Made by a program: the position numbers and the translations under genes. Of a stretch of 64,000 bases of DNA, positions 33,804-44,010 are shown one piece after another. The notes beneath the pieces were generated by a model. The model saw nothing but the letters and a program-made list of their open reading frames with translations. It did not search any database and was not told the DNA's origin. The stretch is from Pegoplata infirma (taxonomy: Eukaryota > Arthropoda > Insecta > Diptera > Anthomyiidae), in the NCBI GenBank assembly GCA_963921195.1, contig OY992537.1, forward strand, positions 47,621,943 to 47,685,942, read 5' to 3'. Numbering within the stretch: the stretch's first letter is position 1; the number at the start of each line of letters is the position of its first letter.

Positions 33804-35136
33804 ACAAGTGAGAAAGCTGTATTCGGCAATGCCAAATCTTTAAATACCCTCCACAATATTAACCAATGCACTACAGTTTCGCAGACAACCAAAATTAAAT
33901 TTTCTCTTAATTGATTTTATAGAAAATCGTAAACACTTACAAACAACAAAAACACATTTTGTTTTTGTATACACTCATTTACCATTCAAAAACAAATTCA
34001 GCTAAAAATAAAAAAAAGTATTTTTTAAAATTTTTTAAATTATTTTTTTGAGTTTAAATACAAAAAATTTCTTATAATATTATACATGGAAAACAAAAAA
34101 ATTATAACAATTTTTAACACAAAACCTATTCCAAACCAAAATTTTTTTCCATTTTTGTTATTTTGGCCAAGAAAAGTGATGATCGGAACCATAGTGCAAT
34201 GTAAATATTTAAAAAACAAAAAAAAAAATATTTTATAAGTATGTATGAAAATTATATAAAAATTGTGAAAATAATTTCAAATTCTAATTAATTTTTATTA
34301 AAAAATAATAATTGTTTTATTCGACCTTTAAACATTATGAAAATTATATAAAATCAACCATGTGTATGACACATACTACGTATTTTTTACTTCTATTGAT
34401 CCAAATAACAATTAACAAGCCAACAAGCCAAACAAACATCAACAACTACAAAATGGCGCGCTGACACGCCATATCATATAGGTTTATATTGAAACTCATC
34501 ACAATTACTCATAGCTTCTTAACCCCTGAACCGATTTTGCCATAATTGGTACCAAACTAACCAGGAAAACGTTGAGAACAATAAAATATGAAACGTTTTA
34601 CAATTTTTTTGAATATGTCAACCATAAGCAAAGATAAATCATATTTAAATTTTAGGTTAAATTTCTGGTGCCTCGTCCCATTGTGCGATTCCGCCCAAAT
34701 TTTTTGTGAGTGTTAGGAATGATAAAATTACATTAAATTCCAAGTTTCGTTCACATTCATTCAACAGGTGTCAAGTTATTGCATTTTTTTGTGTAAAATT
34801 CACCATAATTTTTGAAGTACCTTTACATTTTCACTCATAACTTTTAAAATACTTAACCGATTTAAAAAAAAAATACATCAGTTTCTGCCTAGGAGAATTA
34901 CGCAACTTTTGGTATCCACGCGTTTAAATCGGTTCCGGATTATTGCAAAAAATATGATTTCAACAGACAGACAGACAGGCAGACGGACGGAGAGACGGAC
35001 ATCGCTAGATCGACTTAAAATCGATCAAGGATCGTGAATATATAAACTTTATGGTGTCCTAAATTAATATTTCAATGCGGTACATACGGAATGACAAACT
35101 TATATATTCCCTCTATCACCAGAGTGGAGGGTATAC
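33804..35136 (+). mobile_element. TACCCTCC-family element, long copy
   Basis: Starts ACAAGTGAGAAAGCTGTATT with the hairpin ATTCGGCAATGCCAAAT, then AAATACCCTCCAC. It ends with CCCTCTATCACC and GTGGAGGGTATAC near 35136. About 1.33 kb, longer than copy 1. It includes CATAACTTTTAAAATACTTAACC, a CAGA/CGGA run (34970-35001) and ATCGACTTAAAATCGATCA. It interrupts the right arm of the foldback: CAAATTGGGAAAATCTAAA before it and AATTTTCAAAGTGTCCGATT after it are continuous in the left arm's complement. Confidence 0.65.
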
Positions 35137-35279
35137 AAATTTTCAAAGTGTCCGATTTGACATGGAATGCCCCATATACTTAATGGGGTCTCAGACCGAT
35201 AATTCAATGAGTTAAGTTACACAACGGAATGACAAACTTATATTTTCACTCTGTCACTAAAGTTGAAAAAATATGAAAA

Positions 35280-35432
35280 AAAAAATTAATGAGAAAAAAA
35301 TTGATAGAAAAAATTTGACAAAAAAAAAAATTGAAAAAAAATTGAAGGAAAAAAATGATGGAAAAAAAATTTAAAATAAAAAAATTATAAAAAAATTACG
35401 AAAAAAAAAATTTATGAAAAAAAATATGAAAA
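35280..35432. repeat. A-rich GAAAAAAAATT minisatellite
   Basis: Degenerate units such as ATGAGAAAAAAATTGATAG and TTGAAGGAAAAAAATG. Low complexity, similar in character to 21370-22050. Confidence 0.6.
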
Positions 35433-35436
35433 ATAA

Positions 35437-36302
35437 CACCGCTCAACAGTCATTTTCCGGTTTGAATTCTGGTGATCAATTTTAGTAGACTTTGATCTCC
35501 TGATTCCAAATCTGTACTCCAAAATTTTCCATCACGTCCAGATTTTTAGTTATTCACGGTTAAAAATGCGAAAAATGACGATTTTTGCATTATTTGAAAG
35601 CCTGCACAGCAGCCATTGAGTGGAATACAAATCTGGTATGAAGCGCAAAAGTATAATTTGTCTTTGGTCTCCAACTTAGAAAACAATTTTTTTCTAATTA
35701 TTGCGTTTGGTTGGGTTACAATTGCGTTTTAAAATGACTCTGTTAAAATTATCATTTTTGTAAAAAAGATAATTTTTCAAAGAAAAACTAAAAAAAATAA
35801 TTATTTTACAAATTTAAGTTTTCTGTGTTATTTTTCGTATAAACCGGAAGATATCTTTAATGGGTTTAAAAGTCTATAAGAAAGAATGGGATTTTGTCTA
35901 AATTTTGAGCTCATCACACTAAAGATTGATCATCTGGTTTTTGTTTTAGAGCCTTTTAAAAATGGTGCTTTTTCTAATTTTGTTCACAGTGTTTTTTTAA
36001 AATACGCGTTTGGCCAATAATAGTGCAACAACTTGAAATTTTTTTGATCATATATTTGAGATCATAGTTCAATTCTACTCTAACGCTTTATACCAGATTT
36101 TTATTCCACCCAGTGGCTGCTGTGCAGGCTTTCAAAAAAGGCAAAAATCGCGTTTTTTCGCATTTTCAACCGCGAATAATTAAAATTCTAGACGTGATGG
36201 AAAAATTTGGACCACAGATTTGGAATCAGCGAGTCAAAATCTTTAAAAATTTTGTATCAAACTTCAAACCGGAGTCAAAAACCTTCGATTTGTTGAGCGG
36301 TG
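35437..36302. mobile_element. CACCGCTCAAC foldback element, TSD TAA
   Basis: Terminal CACCGCTCAACAG at 35437 is inverted as TTGTTGAGCGGTG ending at 36302, both flanked by TAA. Long arms: ATTTTCCATCACGTCCAGAT (35524) pairs with GACGTGATGGAAAAATTTGG (36192), and GCCTGCACAGCAGCCATTGAG (35611) pairs with GTGGCTGCTGTGCAGGC (36113). A 3-bp TAA duplication is typical of PIF/Harbinger elements, and the terminus resembles CACCGTCCGACA of the other family here. 866 bp, no transposase. The reading frame at 36113-36469 runs across this arm and out of the element, so it is not a gene. Confidence 0.75.
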
Positions 36303-36324
36303 TAATTATGTATATTTCTTTTTA

Positions 36325-36545
36325 TTCACCTGCTGGTGATAAACGGTTTTATTCACCATCAAGTGAATTATTATCCATGTTACAAACCAATGTAACAAAC
36401 CTTTTTGGTTTTAAGAAAACGAAAACAGTAATTCTTATTTTCTTTTTTGTTAGTCGGTATTTTATATAGTCTAACTGAGGTGGCTGCCTGCAAAATTTTT
36501 AAATTTAGACACCAGCCTAAAAAACATTATCATGTTAAAAAATAT
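36325..36545 (+). repeat. TTCACCAGCTGGTGAA dispersed repeat, copy 4
   Basis: TTATTCACCTGCTGGTGATA and TTATTCACCATCAAGTGAAT are followed by CTTTTTGGTTTTAAGAAAAC, TAACTGAGGTGGCTGCCTGC and ACACCAGCCTAAAAAACAT. Same order and orientation as 22065-22275. Confidence 0.6.
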
Positions 36546-37908
36546 GCATTTTTTAAACAAAACAGTTTTTTTTTTCAATAACACCTATTAAATCTAAAGA
36601 AATAAGTTAATAAAGAAGTTAGAATTGCGGTGTTAACAATTCTCTGGCAAAAAGGAAAAAGTGCTTAAGTCGAGTTATGTTAATCTGGTTTAGGTACTTA
36701 TATTCGATTACTCTTTACATTTTTATCCCTATCATAATTGTAGAAATAATCTTCAGCATATTTTTTATTGAAAATGCCAATTAACAGTGTATTTTGTATT
36801 AAAATTTATATCTCAAAAGTGCTCCCAAAAAAAAAAAATATTAACAAACACTTAGCAGTTTTTCCTTTTTGCTACAGAATTCGTTGTCTTTCAATAGAAA
36901 TGCGAATTCTTAAGTTCGGAAGTAAAAAGTGTTATTTTTGCAAACAAAAATATTGAAAATGAAAAACGTAAATTTGCAGATTATATTGGATTTCTTCCGA
37001 GTAATAAAATTTGTCTTCAGTCATTTTTTAATATCTCTCATCGTTTTCGAGATAAGTTTAAAATGTCAATTTTTTGACTTTTAGAACATGAGTGTTTTTT
37101 TTATAACGGCTATAGCAAAAATTTTGATTTTGACGAAATATATACCTTGGAGATGCGAAGATACATAATCAAGAAACACATTTACAGTTCTTGCAACTTG
37201 GGGTTAAAGTCATTTCCGACAAAACATGCATACATTTTTTTAAATAAATATACTCCATATCTGCAATTGTAAAAAAATTTATTTATCACTGTTATCACCC
37301 ACCCTTTGTCTCTTATTGTTAGTACTTTTTTAAAATACTAACAATATATGAATAGCAAAATTCTAGTGACATCTATCAACTGTTATGCAGTTGGGTATAC
37401 CATGCAATGACAACCGTATTAGTTACCAAAATGAAAACATGGTTTGAATTTTGAACTATGATTCGTATGCGAACACATATTTCTACATTTACAATCATAC
37501 TTTAGTTATAAATACAAAATGGGGGAAAATTTAATGTATTATTCCTTTTGATATTCCAAAATACTTAACTGAAACAGTTTGCCATTTTTTTTTTCTTGTA
37601 ATTTAGTTTTATGCATCTTTTGTTACAATTTGAAATATTGTTTCTCATTGTCATTAAGTAAACTAAGCAAAAAAATACAAAACTAACAACTTGTTATTTG
37701 ATGTCTCTATTAAACAATGGAATGAAAATTTTTAATTTTCACAAAAAAATATTTTGCTTTCGAAAAGCAACTAAATAAATTGCATTCGTTTTTATATCTC
37801 CATAAATCGTAAATAAATAAGTTATTAAATTTCCAAAGATTAAACGAATACTGAAAAAAATCTGAAAAAAATCACACTGAAATCAACTCAATCCACAATT
37901 CGAGTCTG
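36546..37908. other. AT-rich DNA with no recognised gene
   Basis: No array, long inverted repeat or credible ORF. A TCTTCAG word at 36751 was tested as a hammerhead core and has no partner GAAA. Confidence 0.4.
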
Positions 37909-38499
37909 ATTACACCGTCCGACAAAAATGAAAAAATATTGTTAAACACGAAGTTGATAGAGTCAATAATGTAAATTAAATGTAATATCTAGTTACATTT
38001 AATAAAACTAGAGACTAATTGTAGTAAAACTTCATTTACAGTTTTTCATTTCGTGATTCTGTTCCATTTTAAATGGAGTTCAATGGTTTAGAGCAGCGGT
38101 TACCAACCTATGGTACGCGTACCACTAGGGGGTACGCGAAACTGTCCGCGGGGGTACGCAAAATTTTAGTAATTTGGACACTTTTTTTAGATTAACCTTT
38201 CAATGCTGGTTCCGCATCTGGCTTCCAAAGTTTTCCATAACGTCAGGTTTTTAAGAAAGTTGAGGTCAAAGTTTACAAAAAACGTATTTTTGTGCAATTT
38301 AGAAAGCATTTTTTCGATATTTTTATATCTGACCACTTGTTTTCGATTAACCTTTCGATGCTCATTCCGAATATGGTTCCCAAATTTTTCTAAAATGTCA
38401 GGTTTTTGAGAAAATGTATGTCAAAGTGAGACGGTTTCTGATAGAGTGGAAATTTTGGTACTATTTTGTTAGGCTCAAAATGTCCTTTCATTGTACATA

Positions 38500-39507
38500 T
38501 GAGGCATTCCACACCAAATGTCCCGCTACAGAAAAACATGTGTCCCGTAAATAGGGACCTATATGGAACTAAGAAAATTGCGTTTTTGGTTTTTAAAATT
38601 TTCAAAAACTGGGCTTAGGAGGCGTGGTCAAATATTGGAAAAATGGTCAAATTTGTGGCGAGTTGCCTAGATTAAATATTTATCACATTAAAACGGAATG
38701 CACCACAATCTCAAAAATTAACATTCTTATTTAATTTTGTATGGGCTATCGATTAAAATTTTTTTTTTTTTAAATTTTCAGAACCAGTTCTGAAATTTTC
38801 CATTTTTTAAAAAAGTCAATTTATCAAAAATCCCGCCACTTTTTTTTTTTTTTTATTTTTTTTTTTTTAAGTTTAGATGTTTGTCCATCCACACAAAAAA
38901 AATCAGAAACACGTTCGTCGTTTTTTTTTCGAGAAAATCGCATTTAAATTTTAAATTTCATAACAATTTTGTAATTTGCTTGTATTTTCTTGTTTTAACG
39001 TGGTGAATGAGTATTACCAATTGCATAAATATTACTCATACGATCTGTTGAAACAAGAAAATATGTACAAGCAAATTACAAAATTGTTATGAAATTTAAA
39101 ATTCAAATGAAATTTTCTCGAAAAAAAACGACGAACGTGTTTCTGAATTTTTTTGTGTGGATGGATTTTTGATAAATTGACTTTTTTAAAAAATGGAAAA
39201 TTTCAGAACGGGTTCTGAAAATTTTCCAAAAAAAAAAAATTTAGTCGATAGCCCATACAAAACTATATAAGAGGGTAAATTTTTGAGATTGTGGTGCATT
39301 CTGTTTTAACGTGATAAATATTTAATCAAGGCAACTCGCCACAAAATTTACCATTTTTCAAATATTTGACCACGCCTCCTAAGCCCAGTTTTTGAAAAAC
39401 CAAAAACGCAATTTTCAAAGTTAAATATAGGGCTATCCATACAACCTATTCTGAAGTTTACGGTACACATGTTTTTTTTCGATGGACATTTGGTGTGGAA
39501 TGCCTCA
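38500..39507. mobile_element. TGAGGCATTCC foldback element, copy 2
   Basis: TGAGGCATTCCACACCAAAT at 38500 is inverted at 39488-39507 (TTTGGTGTGGAATGCCTCA), flanked by TA. Arms of nearly 500 bp pair throughout: TAGGAGGCGTGGTCAAATAT (38617) with ATATTTGACCACGCCTCCTA (39361), and the AACACGTTCGTCGTTTTTTT part (38909) with AAAAAAACGACGAACGTGTT (39122). The centre is near 39010. It belongs to the same group as the elements at 31484 and 59313 by its ends. No coding capacity. Confidence 0.78.
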
Positions 39508-39653
39508 TATATATGGGGGTATTTCATTCGAAAAGTCACGGAATTGTTAATCTGCCCCTGTATTAAAAAAAAAACATTTAAGAAAAATCAAAAATATAAT
39601 AAGGGTTCAAGTTGAAAAAATGCAGAAGAAAAATTGAATTTCTAAAAATTATA

Positions 39654-39726
39654 GACATTTCTGGTATTTCCTATACCGGTTTCAAACACCCCAGTTAGTG
39701 TCATCTTCAGTAGGATTTTAAATGTC
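39654..39726 (-). ncRNA. Type I hammerhead ribozyme, family 1 dimer unit 1
   Basis: On the minus strand: GACATTT, loop, TCCTA, core CTGAAGA, stem II GACAC/GTGTT, GAAA, self-complementary stem III ACCGGT, GTA cleavage triplet, TAGGA, loop, AAATGTC. Inner stem I is TCCTA/TAGGA and outer stem I GACATTT/AAATGTC. Every invariant base of the CUGANGA and GAAA core is present. Stem III has no loop of its own, so two ribozymes pairing through ACCGGT in a dimer is the plausible active form. The T·T next to the core replaces the usual G-C. Confidence 0.82.
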
Positions 39727-40095
39727 GGGTTGTCTTGTTAATGAAAACTGTTTTTTATATATGTGAATATTTATAGTTTCTACAGAATAAATTTTGACAG
39801 TTTCCAACACTACAATTCTATTTCTAGCAATCTCAACCTCACCTCATACTTTCTTTCAAGTTTTTTGTCTCTTACATTATTTCGCAAGGGTTACCAACAT
39901 GATCTGGAATTGCAGACACAAATGAAGGAATTTGCATTTTCTGTTTCGGAGACGTGCCTAATGGCGACATATTTTGTCAGTAATTTTATTTGATTTTTTC
40001 TGTAAGTACAGATCGAGCACGGGCTCTAATTATATTTGTTATAAGGGTTCAAGTTGAAAAAATGCAGAAGAAAAATTGAATTTCTAAAAATTATA

Positions 40096-40168
40096 GACAT
40101 TTCTGGTATTTCCTATACCGGTTTCAAACACCCCAGTTAGTGTCATCTTCAGTAGGATTTTAAATGTC
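40096..40168 (-). ncRNA. Type I hammerhead ribozyme, family 1 dimer unit 2
   Basis: The sequence appears identical to the ribozyme at 39654-39726 and lies exactly 442 bases away. Cleavage at both sites in a minus-strand transcript would release a 442-nt linear RNA. Confidence 0.82.
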
Positions 40169-41362
40169 GGGTTGTCTTGTTAATGAAAACTGTTTTTTAT
40201 ATATGTGAATATTTATAGTTTCTACAGAATAAATTTTGACAGTTTCCAACACTACAATTCTATTTCTAGCAATCTCAACCTCACCTCATACTTTCTTTCA
40301 ACTTTTTTGTCTCTTACATTATTTCGCAAGGGTTACCAACATGATCTGGAATTGCAGACACAAATGAAGGAATTTGCATTTTCTGTTTCGGAGACGTGCC
40401 TAATGGCGACATATTTTGTCAGTAATTTTATTTGATTTTTTCTGTAAGTACAGATCGAGCACGGGCTCTAATTATATTTGTTATATATAATATTTCCGCC
40501 CTCTGGATGTGTTTTTGGAACTTTTTTAAGAGTTCAAAAACATCCGTTGTTTTAAATTTTCGTGTAGAATCGACTGGTGGAATCAGATTTGCAATATTTT
40601 CAGCTGTTTTCGAACCATTGAAAAATCAGCTCAAAATCCGCGTTTTCAGAGGCATTGAACCACCCCAAGGAGCCAAAATTTGTCCCAAAAAATACCACCA
40701 TTGTTTTGATCTCCCCTAAAGCCTTCAAAAAAAATATATTTATATGAGAAGTTTTTTAACGAAAACAAAAAACTCGTTAGGGGGTACGCGTCTGACAAAA
40801 TTTAAATTTAGGGGTACGCGAGCCAAAAAGGTTGGTAACCGCTGGTTTAGAGGATTAAATTTTATAAAATATTTTTTGATATTTTCCCTTATTTTCCTAT
40901 TTAATAATTTTTACATATCAGGAAAAAGGAGGTAAGTTACGTCCTTTCAAAACTTTATCCTTCAAGATCATACAAAATGTTCAACAAAATATTTTTATAA
41001 AATTTTCAAAGGACTTTATTTCAAATCCTTTTATCCAGATATGGCAAAATAAAAAAATTAAAATTAGTGGAGATCCTCCTCTTTCATTTGCCATCACCAG
41101 TGGCACCCTAGGATAATATTTTACAAAATGTATTCTTTAAAACTTCAAAGTCCTTTTAAAAGGAAACAGGATCATGAAATGAAAAACTTTAAAATTTGAT
41201 CTCTACTTTCAGAAATATATCATCCGTTAATTAATATTGGCTGTCGGACGATGTTATGAGCATTTCAGGTTCAAAATTATGCTTATTTGAAGTTTACAAA
41301 ATTATAAGTCTGGCCAATAGTGCATAGAAAAAATCGTTTAACAAAATAAAATGATTCTAGAC

Positions 41363-41685
41363 CAATGGTTCCCAACCTTTTTGGGACATGCCCCACTTTT
41401 AATTTAAAAAACTAAAATGTCACCCCCAACACTCAAAAAAAGTGTTAAATTTTTCAAATTTGTTTTAAAAATAAAAATTTACTTGTAGTTAAGCTAACTT
41501 TTTGTTAAAATCATCTTTTAAACAAAGTTTTTAGCAAAAGTTGTCAACAACCAACTAAATAATTCAACTAAAATAATATTTTTTTAGTTTTTTAACAAAA
41601 AAAATCTTTAAAATTTGCTCGTTGCCCCCCTGAAACATTCAAATTGCCCCCCAGTGGGGCGAGAATCAAAGGTTGGGAACCATTG
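41363..41685. mobile_element. Short hAT-like MITE, 8-bp TSD TTCTAGAC
   Basis: CAATGGTTCCCAACCTTTTT at 41363 and AAAGGTTGGGAACCATTG ending at 41685 are inverted termini flanked by TTCTAGAC (41355-41362 and 41686-41693), a perfect 8-bp duplication. Subterminal CCCC-rich text (ATGCCCCACTTT, TGCCCCCCAGTGGGGC) mirrors at both ends. The interior holds an ACACTCAAAAAAAGTGTTAA stretch resembling a CACTC-family end, without a clear partner. 323 bp, non-coding. Confidence 0.82.
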
Positions 41686-42089
41686 TTCTAGACTAAGAAT
41701 GGATGAAGTCATGTTTGGAATTCATAAAACATTACTTAATCTATCATATAAAGCAATTGAAATAAATTTTCTATTATTGATTAACTGTATAATTTTCTAT
41801 AGAAAATTTCGTGTCGATAATGCATATACATATAACAGCATAACTTCTATTGACAATTTATAACACAAGTTTACAAATCAAAATAACAAAAATTTCGATT
41901 TACGATATTTTGCATTTATTTTCCATATAAATTTTTGAGCCGAATCCAGAAATGAAATGCTAGGGTTTAAAAATAAAAAAGTTGTCAATAAACTTCTAAC
42001 TTTTCAATTTTCCAACTCTTTAAAAAAACGGTTTAAAAGTCAGATATAAAACGTGAATAGAGAAATGAATTTTAGAAAAAAAAATCTTT

Positions 42090-43127
42090 CTGAAATTTAC
42101 TATAGAAAATTTTAAGTTGTCGATGTATCGATAACTGTAACAATTTTCTATACAAAATTTAAAAATATCGATATATTGATCACTGTAACAATTTTCTATA
42201 GAAAATTTTAAGTTGTACATCGATAACTGTAACAATTTTTAATAGAAAATATTTTGTTATCGATATATCGATAACTGTAACAATTTTCTATAGATAATTT
42301 TTTGTTATCTATATATCGATAACTGGAACAAATTTCTATAAAAAATTTTGAGTTATCGATATATCGATAACTGTTACAATTTTCTATAAAAAATTTTAAG
42401 TTATCGCTATATCGTTAATTGTAAAAATTTTCTATCGATCACTTTAAGTTATCGATATATCGATAACTGAAACAATTTTCTATAGAAAATTTAAATTTAC
42501 CGATATATCGATAACTGTAACAATTTGCTATAGAAAATTTTAAGTTATCGATATATCGACAACTGTAACAATTTTCTATAGAAAATTTTAAGTTATCGAT
42601 GTATCGATAACTGTAACAATTTTCTATAGAACACTTTAATTTATCGATTATTTTAATTTTCTATAGAAAAGTTTAAGTTATCGATATATCGATAACTGTA
42701 ACAATTTTCTATAGAAAATTTAAGGTAATCGATATATCGATAATTGTAACAATTTTGAAATTTTCTATAGAAAATATTAAGTTACTGTAACAATTTTCTC
42801 TAGAAAATTTTAAGTTATCGATAACTGTAACAATTTTCTAAAGAACATTTTAAGTTTCGATAACTGTAAAAATTTTCTATAGAAAATTTTGAGTAACTGT
42901 AACAATTTTTTATAGAAAATTTTAAGTTATCGATATATCGATAACTGTTACAATTTTCTATAAAATATTTTAAGTTATCGATATATCGTTAATTGTAAAA
43001 ATTTTCTATCGATCACTTAAAGTTATCGATATATCGATAACTGAAACAATTTTCTGTAGAAAATTTAAATTTACCGATATATCGATAACTGTAACAATTT
43101 TCTATAGAAAATTTTAAGTTATCGATA
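42090..43127. repeat. Satellite B, left block (~48-bp unit)
   Basis: Tandem units of about 48 bp composed of the palindrome AGTTATCGATATATCGATAA(CT), then GTAACAA, then TTTTCTATAGAAAA(TTTT). Variants lack one ATCGAT or carry deletions. A higher-order period is visible: TTTTCTATCGATCACTTTAA at about 42427 returns at 43004 as TTTTCTATCGATCACTTAAA, 576 bases on, with the same following variants. The array shares TATCGATA and TTTTCTATAGAAAA with satellite A. It is continuous with 49128-51395 once the inserted element is removed. Confidence 0.92.
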
Positions 43128-43413
43128 TACCCGAGTAAAAATGTTTAGATATAATTATATCTTACAAGATATGATGGTATATATTTATATCTTATGCGAG
43201 ATCAAATTATATATAACCAGATATGTTAGATCTGTTCCTATATACGACGATATCTTGTACCATATCTTGTTATATCTTCTATCATATCTGTCACTAGAGC
43301 AATATTTATATGCATTCATCTATAAACTCAATCAAACAACTTATCGTTATACAATTCGATTTTAAATGAACACCCTCTATTTTGAAAATCTTCATCATTT
43401 TAATTTGTTTTGA

Positions 43414-44010
43414 GATTTAATTCGGATAAGATATTTGTTGCATCAGACTGTTACTTGGGAGTCTCCCAGATCTAAGGAAAGGGAAATTCAATGCTACCGT
43501 TGTCAAATGTGGGGACACACGTCTCGTAATTGTAATAGAAAGTTTTGTTGTGTTAAATGCGATAAGGAGCACGAGCCGGGTAAATGTGGGGTTAGTAAGG
43601 ATGATGAAACTTCAGTACCTATTTGTACAAACTGCAGAACGGAGGGACATACTGCAAACTATAGAGGATGTCCGTTTTTTAAACAATATCAAAGGGATAG
43701 AAAGGCTCGGATAAGCTCTGCTATGCAGAAAAGATCTCAGGCAGTTAATAATGTTAGGGAGACGGTAACACAAGGTAATGTTGTGCCCGGCAGGTCTTAT
43801 GCCAGTAATTTTCACCCTGAATCTCAGGAGGTCCGTAGAAGACCAGCTATTATTGATGAATTTCTTAAGGTGGCAGAATATTTTGGAGAGGAAACCTTAG
43901 AATTAAAGATAGCCAATTTTATGCGTTCTTATAGATCATTTCCAAAAGAGATAGCTAGGGAAGAGTATGGTAAATTAATGCGGGAAGTTATGGCACAATA
44001 TGGCCCGTAA
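43414..44010 (+). CDS. LINE 2 ORF1: Gag-like protein, C-terminal part
   Basis: Nucleic-acid-binding Gag that packages LINE RNA. The frame is open from the first base of the insertion and no ATG precedes the zinc fingers, so the N-terminal part was lost by 5' truncation. Counted from the TTG at 43435, three knuckles follow: C20-C23-H28-C33 (CYRCQMWGHTSRNC), C39-C42-H46-C51, and C64-C67-H72-C79. A triple CCHC array is usual for Gag of jockey/I/R1-type LINEs. The C-terminal ~110 residues are basic then acidic (VAEYFGEETLELKIANFM) and end in EVMAQYGP. The stop TAA overlaps the ORF2 start region. As it stands the copy cannot make full Gag. Confidence 0.85.
   Translation, partial: DLIRIRYLLHQTVTWESPRSKEREIQCYRCQMWGHTSRNCNRKFCCVKCDKEHEPGKCGVSKDDETSVPICTNCRTEGHTANYRGCPFFKQYQRDRKARISSAMQKRSQAVNNVRETVTQGNVVPGRSYASNFHPESQEVRRRPAIIDEFLKVAEYFGEETLELKIANFMRSYRSFPKEIAREEYGKLMREVMAQYGP

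Larger units (their letters stand above)
31484..35172. mobile_element. TGGGGCATTCC foldback element, copy 1
   Basis: Terminal TGGGGCATTCCATG at 31484 is inverted at 35159-35172, flanked by TATA (31480-31483 and 35173-35176). The arms are long: TTTAGATTTTCCCAATTTGT (about 31529) pairs with CAAATTGGGAAAATCTAAA (33780-33798), and GATCGTGGGATAATGATTAT (about 31901) with ATAATCGTTATCCCACGATC (33397). The arms total roughly 480 bp each. Two later insertions sit inside it: a CACTC element (32330-33237) in the spacer and a TACCCTCC element (33804-35136) in the right arm. No protein is encoded. Confidence 0.75.
31105..35280 (+). mobile_element. TACCCTCC-family element, host of a foldback
   Basis: The left part (31105-31483) matches copy 1: GATACCGTCCACAATGTCAC, GAATTAAAGCATTTTGTATT, ATAACTTTTGAACGGCTAAA. 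The right part resumes at 35173 with TATACTTAATGGGGTCTCAG and AATGACAAACTTATATTTTC, the family's tail. Between them sits the foldback at 31484-35172, flanked by TATA on both sides. Joining the flanks restores the family sequence, confirming insertion. Confidence 0.65.
39599..40482 (-). mobile_element. Hammerhead repeat family 1: head-to-tail dimer of a 442-bp unit
   Basis: Two nearly identical 442-bp units (39599-40040 and 40041-40482) are repeated head to tail, each starting ATAAGGGTTCAAGTTGAAAA. Only a base or two differs between them. The pair is bracketed by ATATA on both sides, a possible short target duplication but in AT-rich sequence. Each unit has one complete hammerhead on the minus strand and no credible protein; the matching 76-residue frames are just the repeat read twice. 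Exact dimers with hammerheads are the form taken by retrozyme-type insertions copied from circular or multimeric RNA, which is my inference. Confidence 0.82.
38094..40844. mobile_element. hAT-like element, 8-bp TSD GTTTAGAG
   Basis: CAGCGGTTACCAACCTATGG at 38094 and AGGTTGGTAACCGCTG ending at 40844 are inverted termini, flanked by GTTTAGAG (38086-38093 and 40845-40852). An 8-bp duplication plus CAGNGGTTNCCAACC ends is the hAT pattern. Subterminal GGGGGTACGCG words repeat at both ends (ACTAGGGGGTACGCG, TTAGGGGTACGCG). No transposase is recognisable; the remaining reading frames are short. Two later insertions lie inside: a foldback (38500-39507) and a hammerhead dimer (39599-40482). Confidence 0.85.
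37913..41253. mobile_element. Harbinger-like CACCGTCCGACA element, copy 4, TSD TTA
   Basis: CACCGTCCGACA at 37913 and TGTCGGACGATG ending at 41253 are inverted termini, flanked by TTA on both sides (37910-37912 and 41254-41256). TWA duplications are the PIF/Harbinger signature. The left arm has AGTAAAACTTCATTTACAG and the right arm GAAATGAAAAACTTTAAAA; GAGATCCTCCTCTTTCATTT (about 41073) is the internal inverted motif. Element-own sequence totals about 590 bp; the rest is the hAT-like element at 38094-40844. No transposase is encoded, so it is non-autonomous. Confidence 0.78.

Noticed and set aside
36113..36469. 118-residue frame as a gene
   Set aside because: It runs from a foldback arm into a dispersed repeat across an element boundary, so the frame is accidental.
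36740..36780. TCTTCAG words at 36751 and 37013 as minus-strand hammerhead cores
   Set aside because: No GAAA with a pairing stem II at the required distance.
39763..40435. Two almost identical 76-residue frames 442 bases apart, suggesting a duplicated small gene
   Set aside because: They are the hammerhead repeat unit read twice; the frame is on the strand opposite the ribozyme and has no recognisable protein feature.
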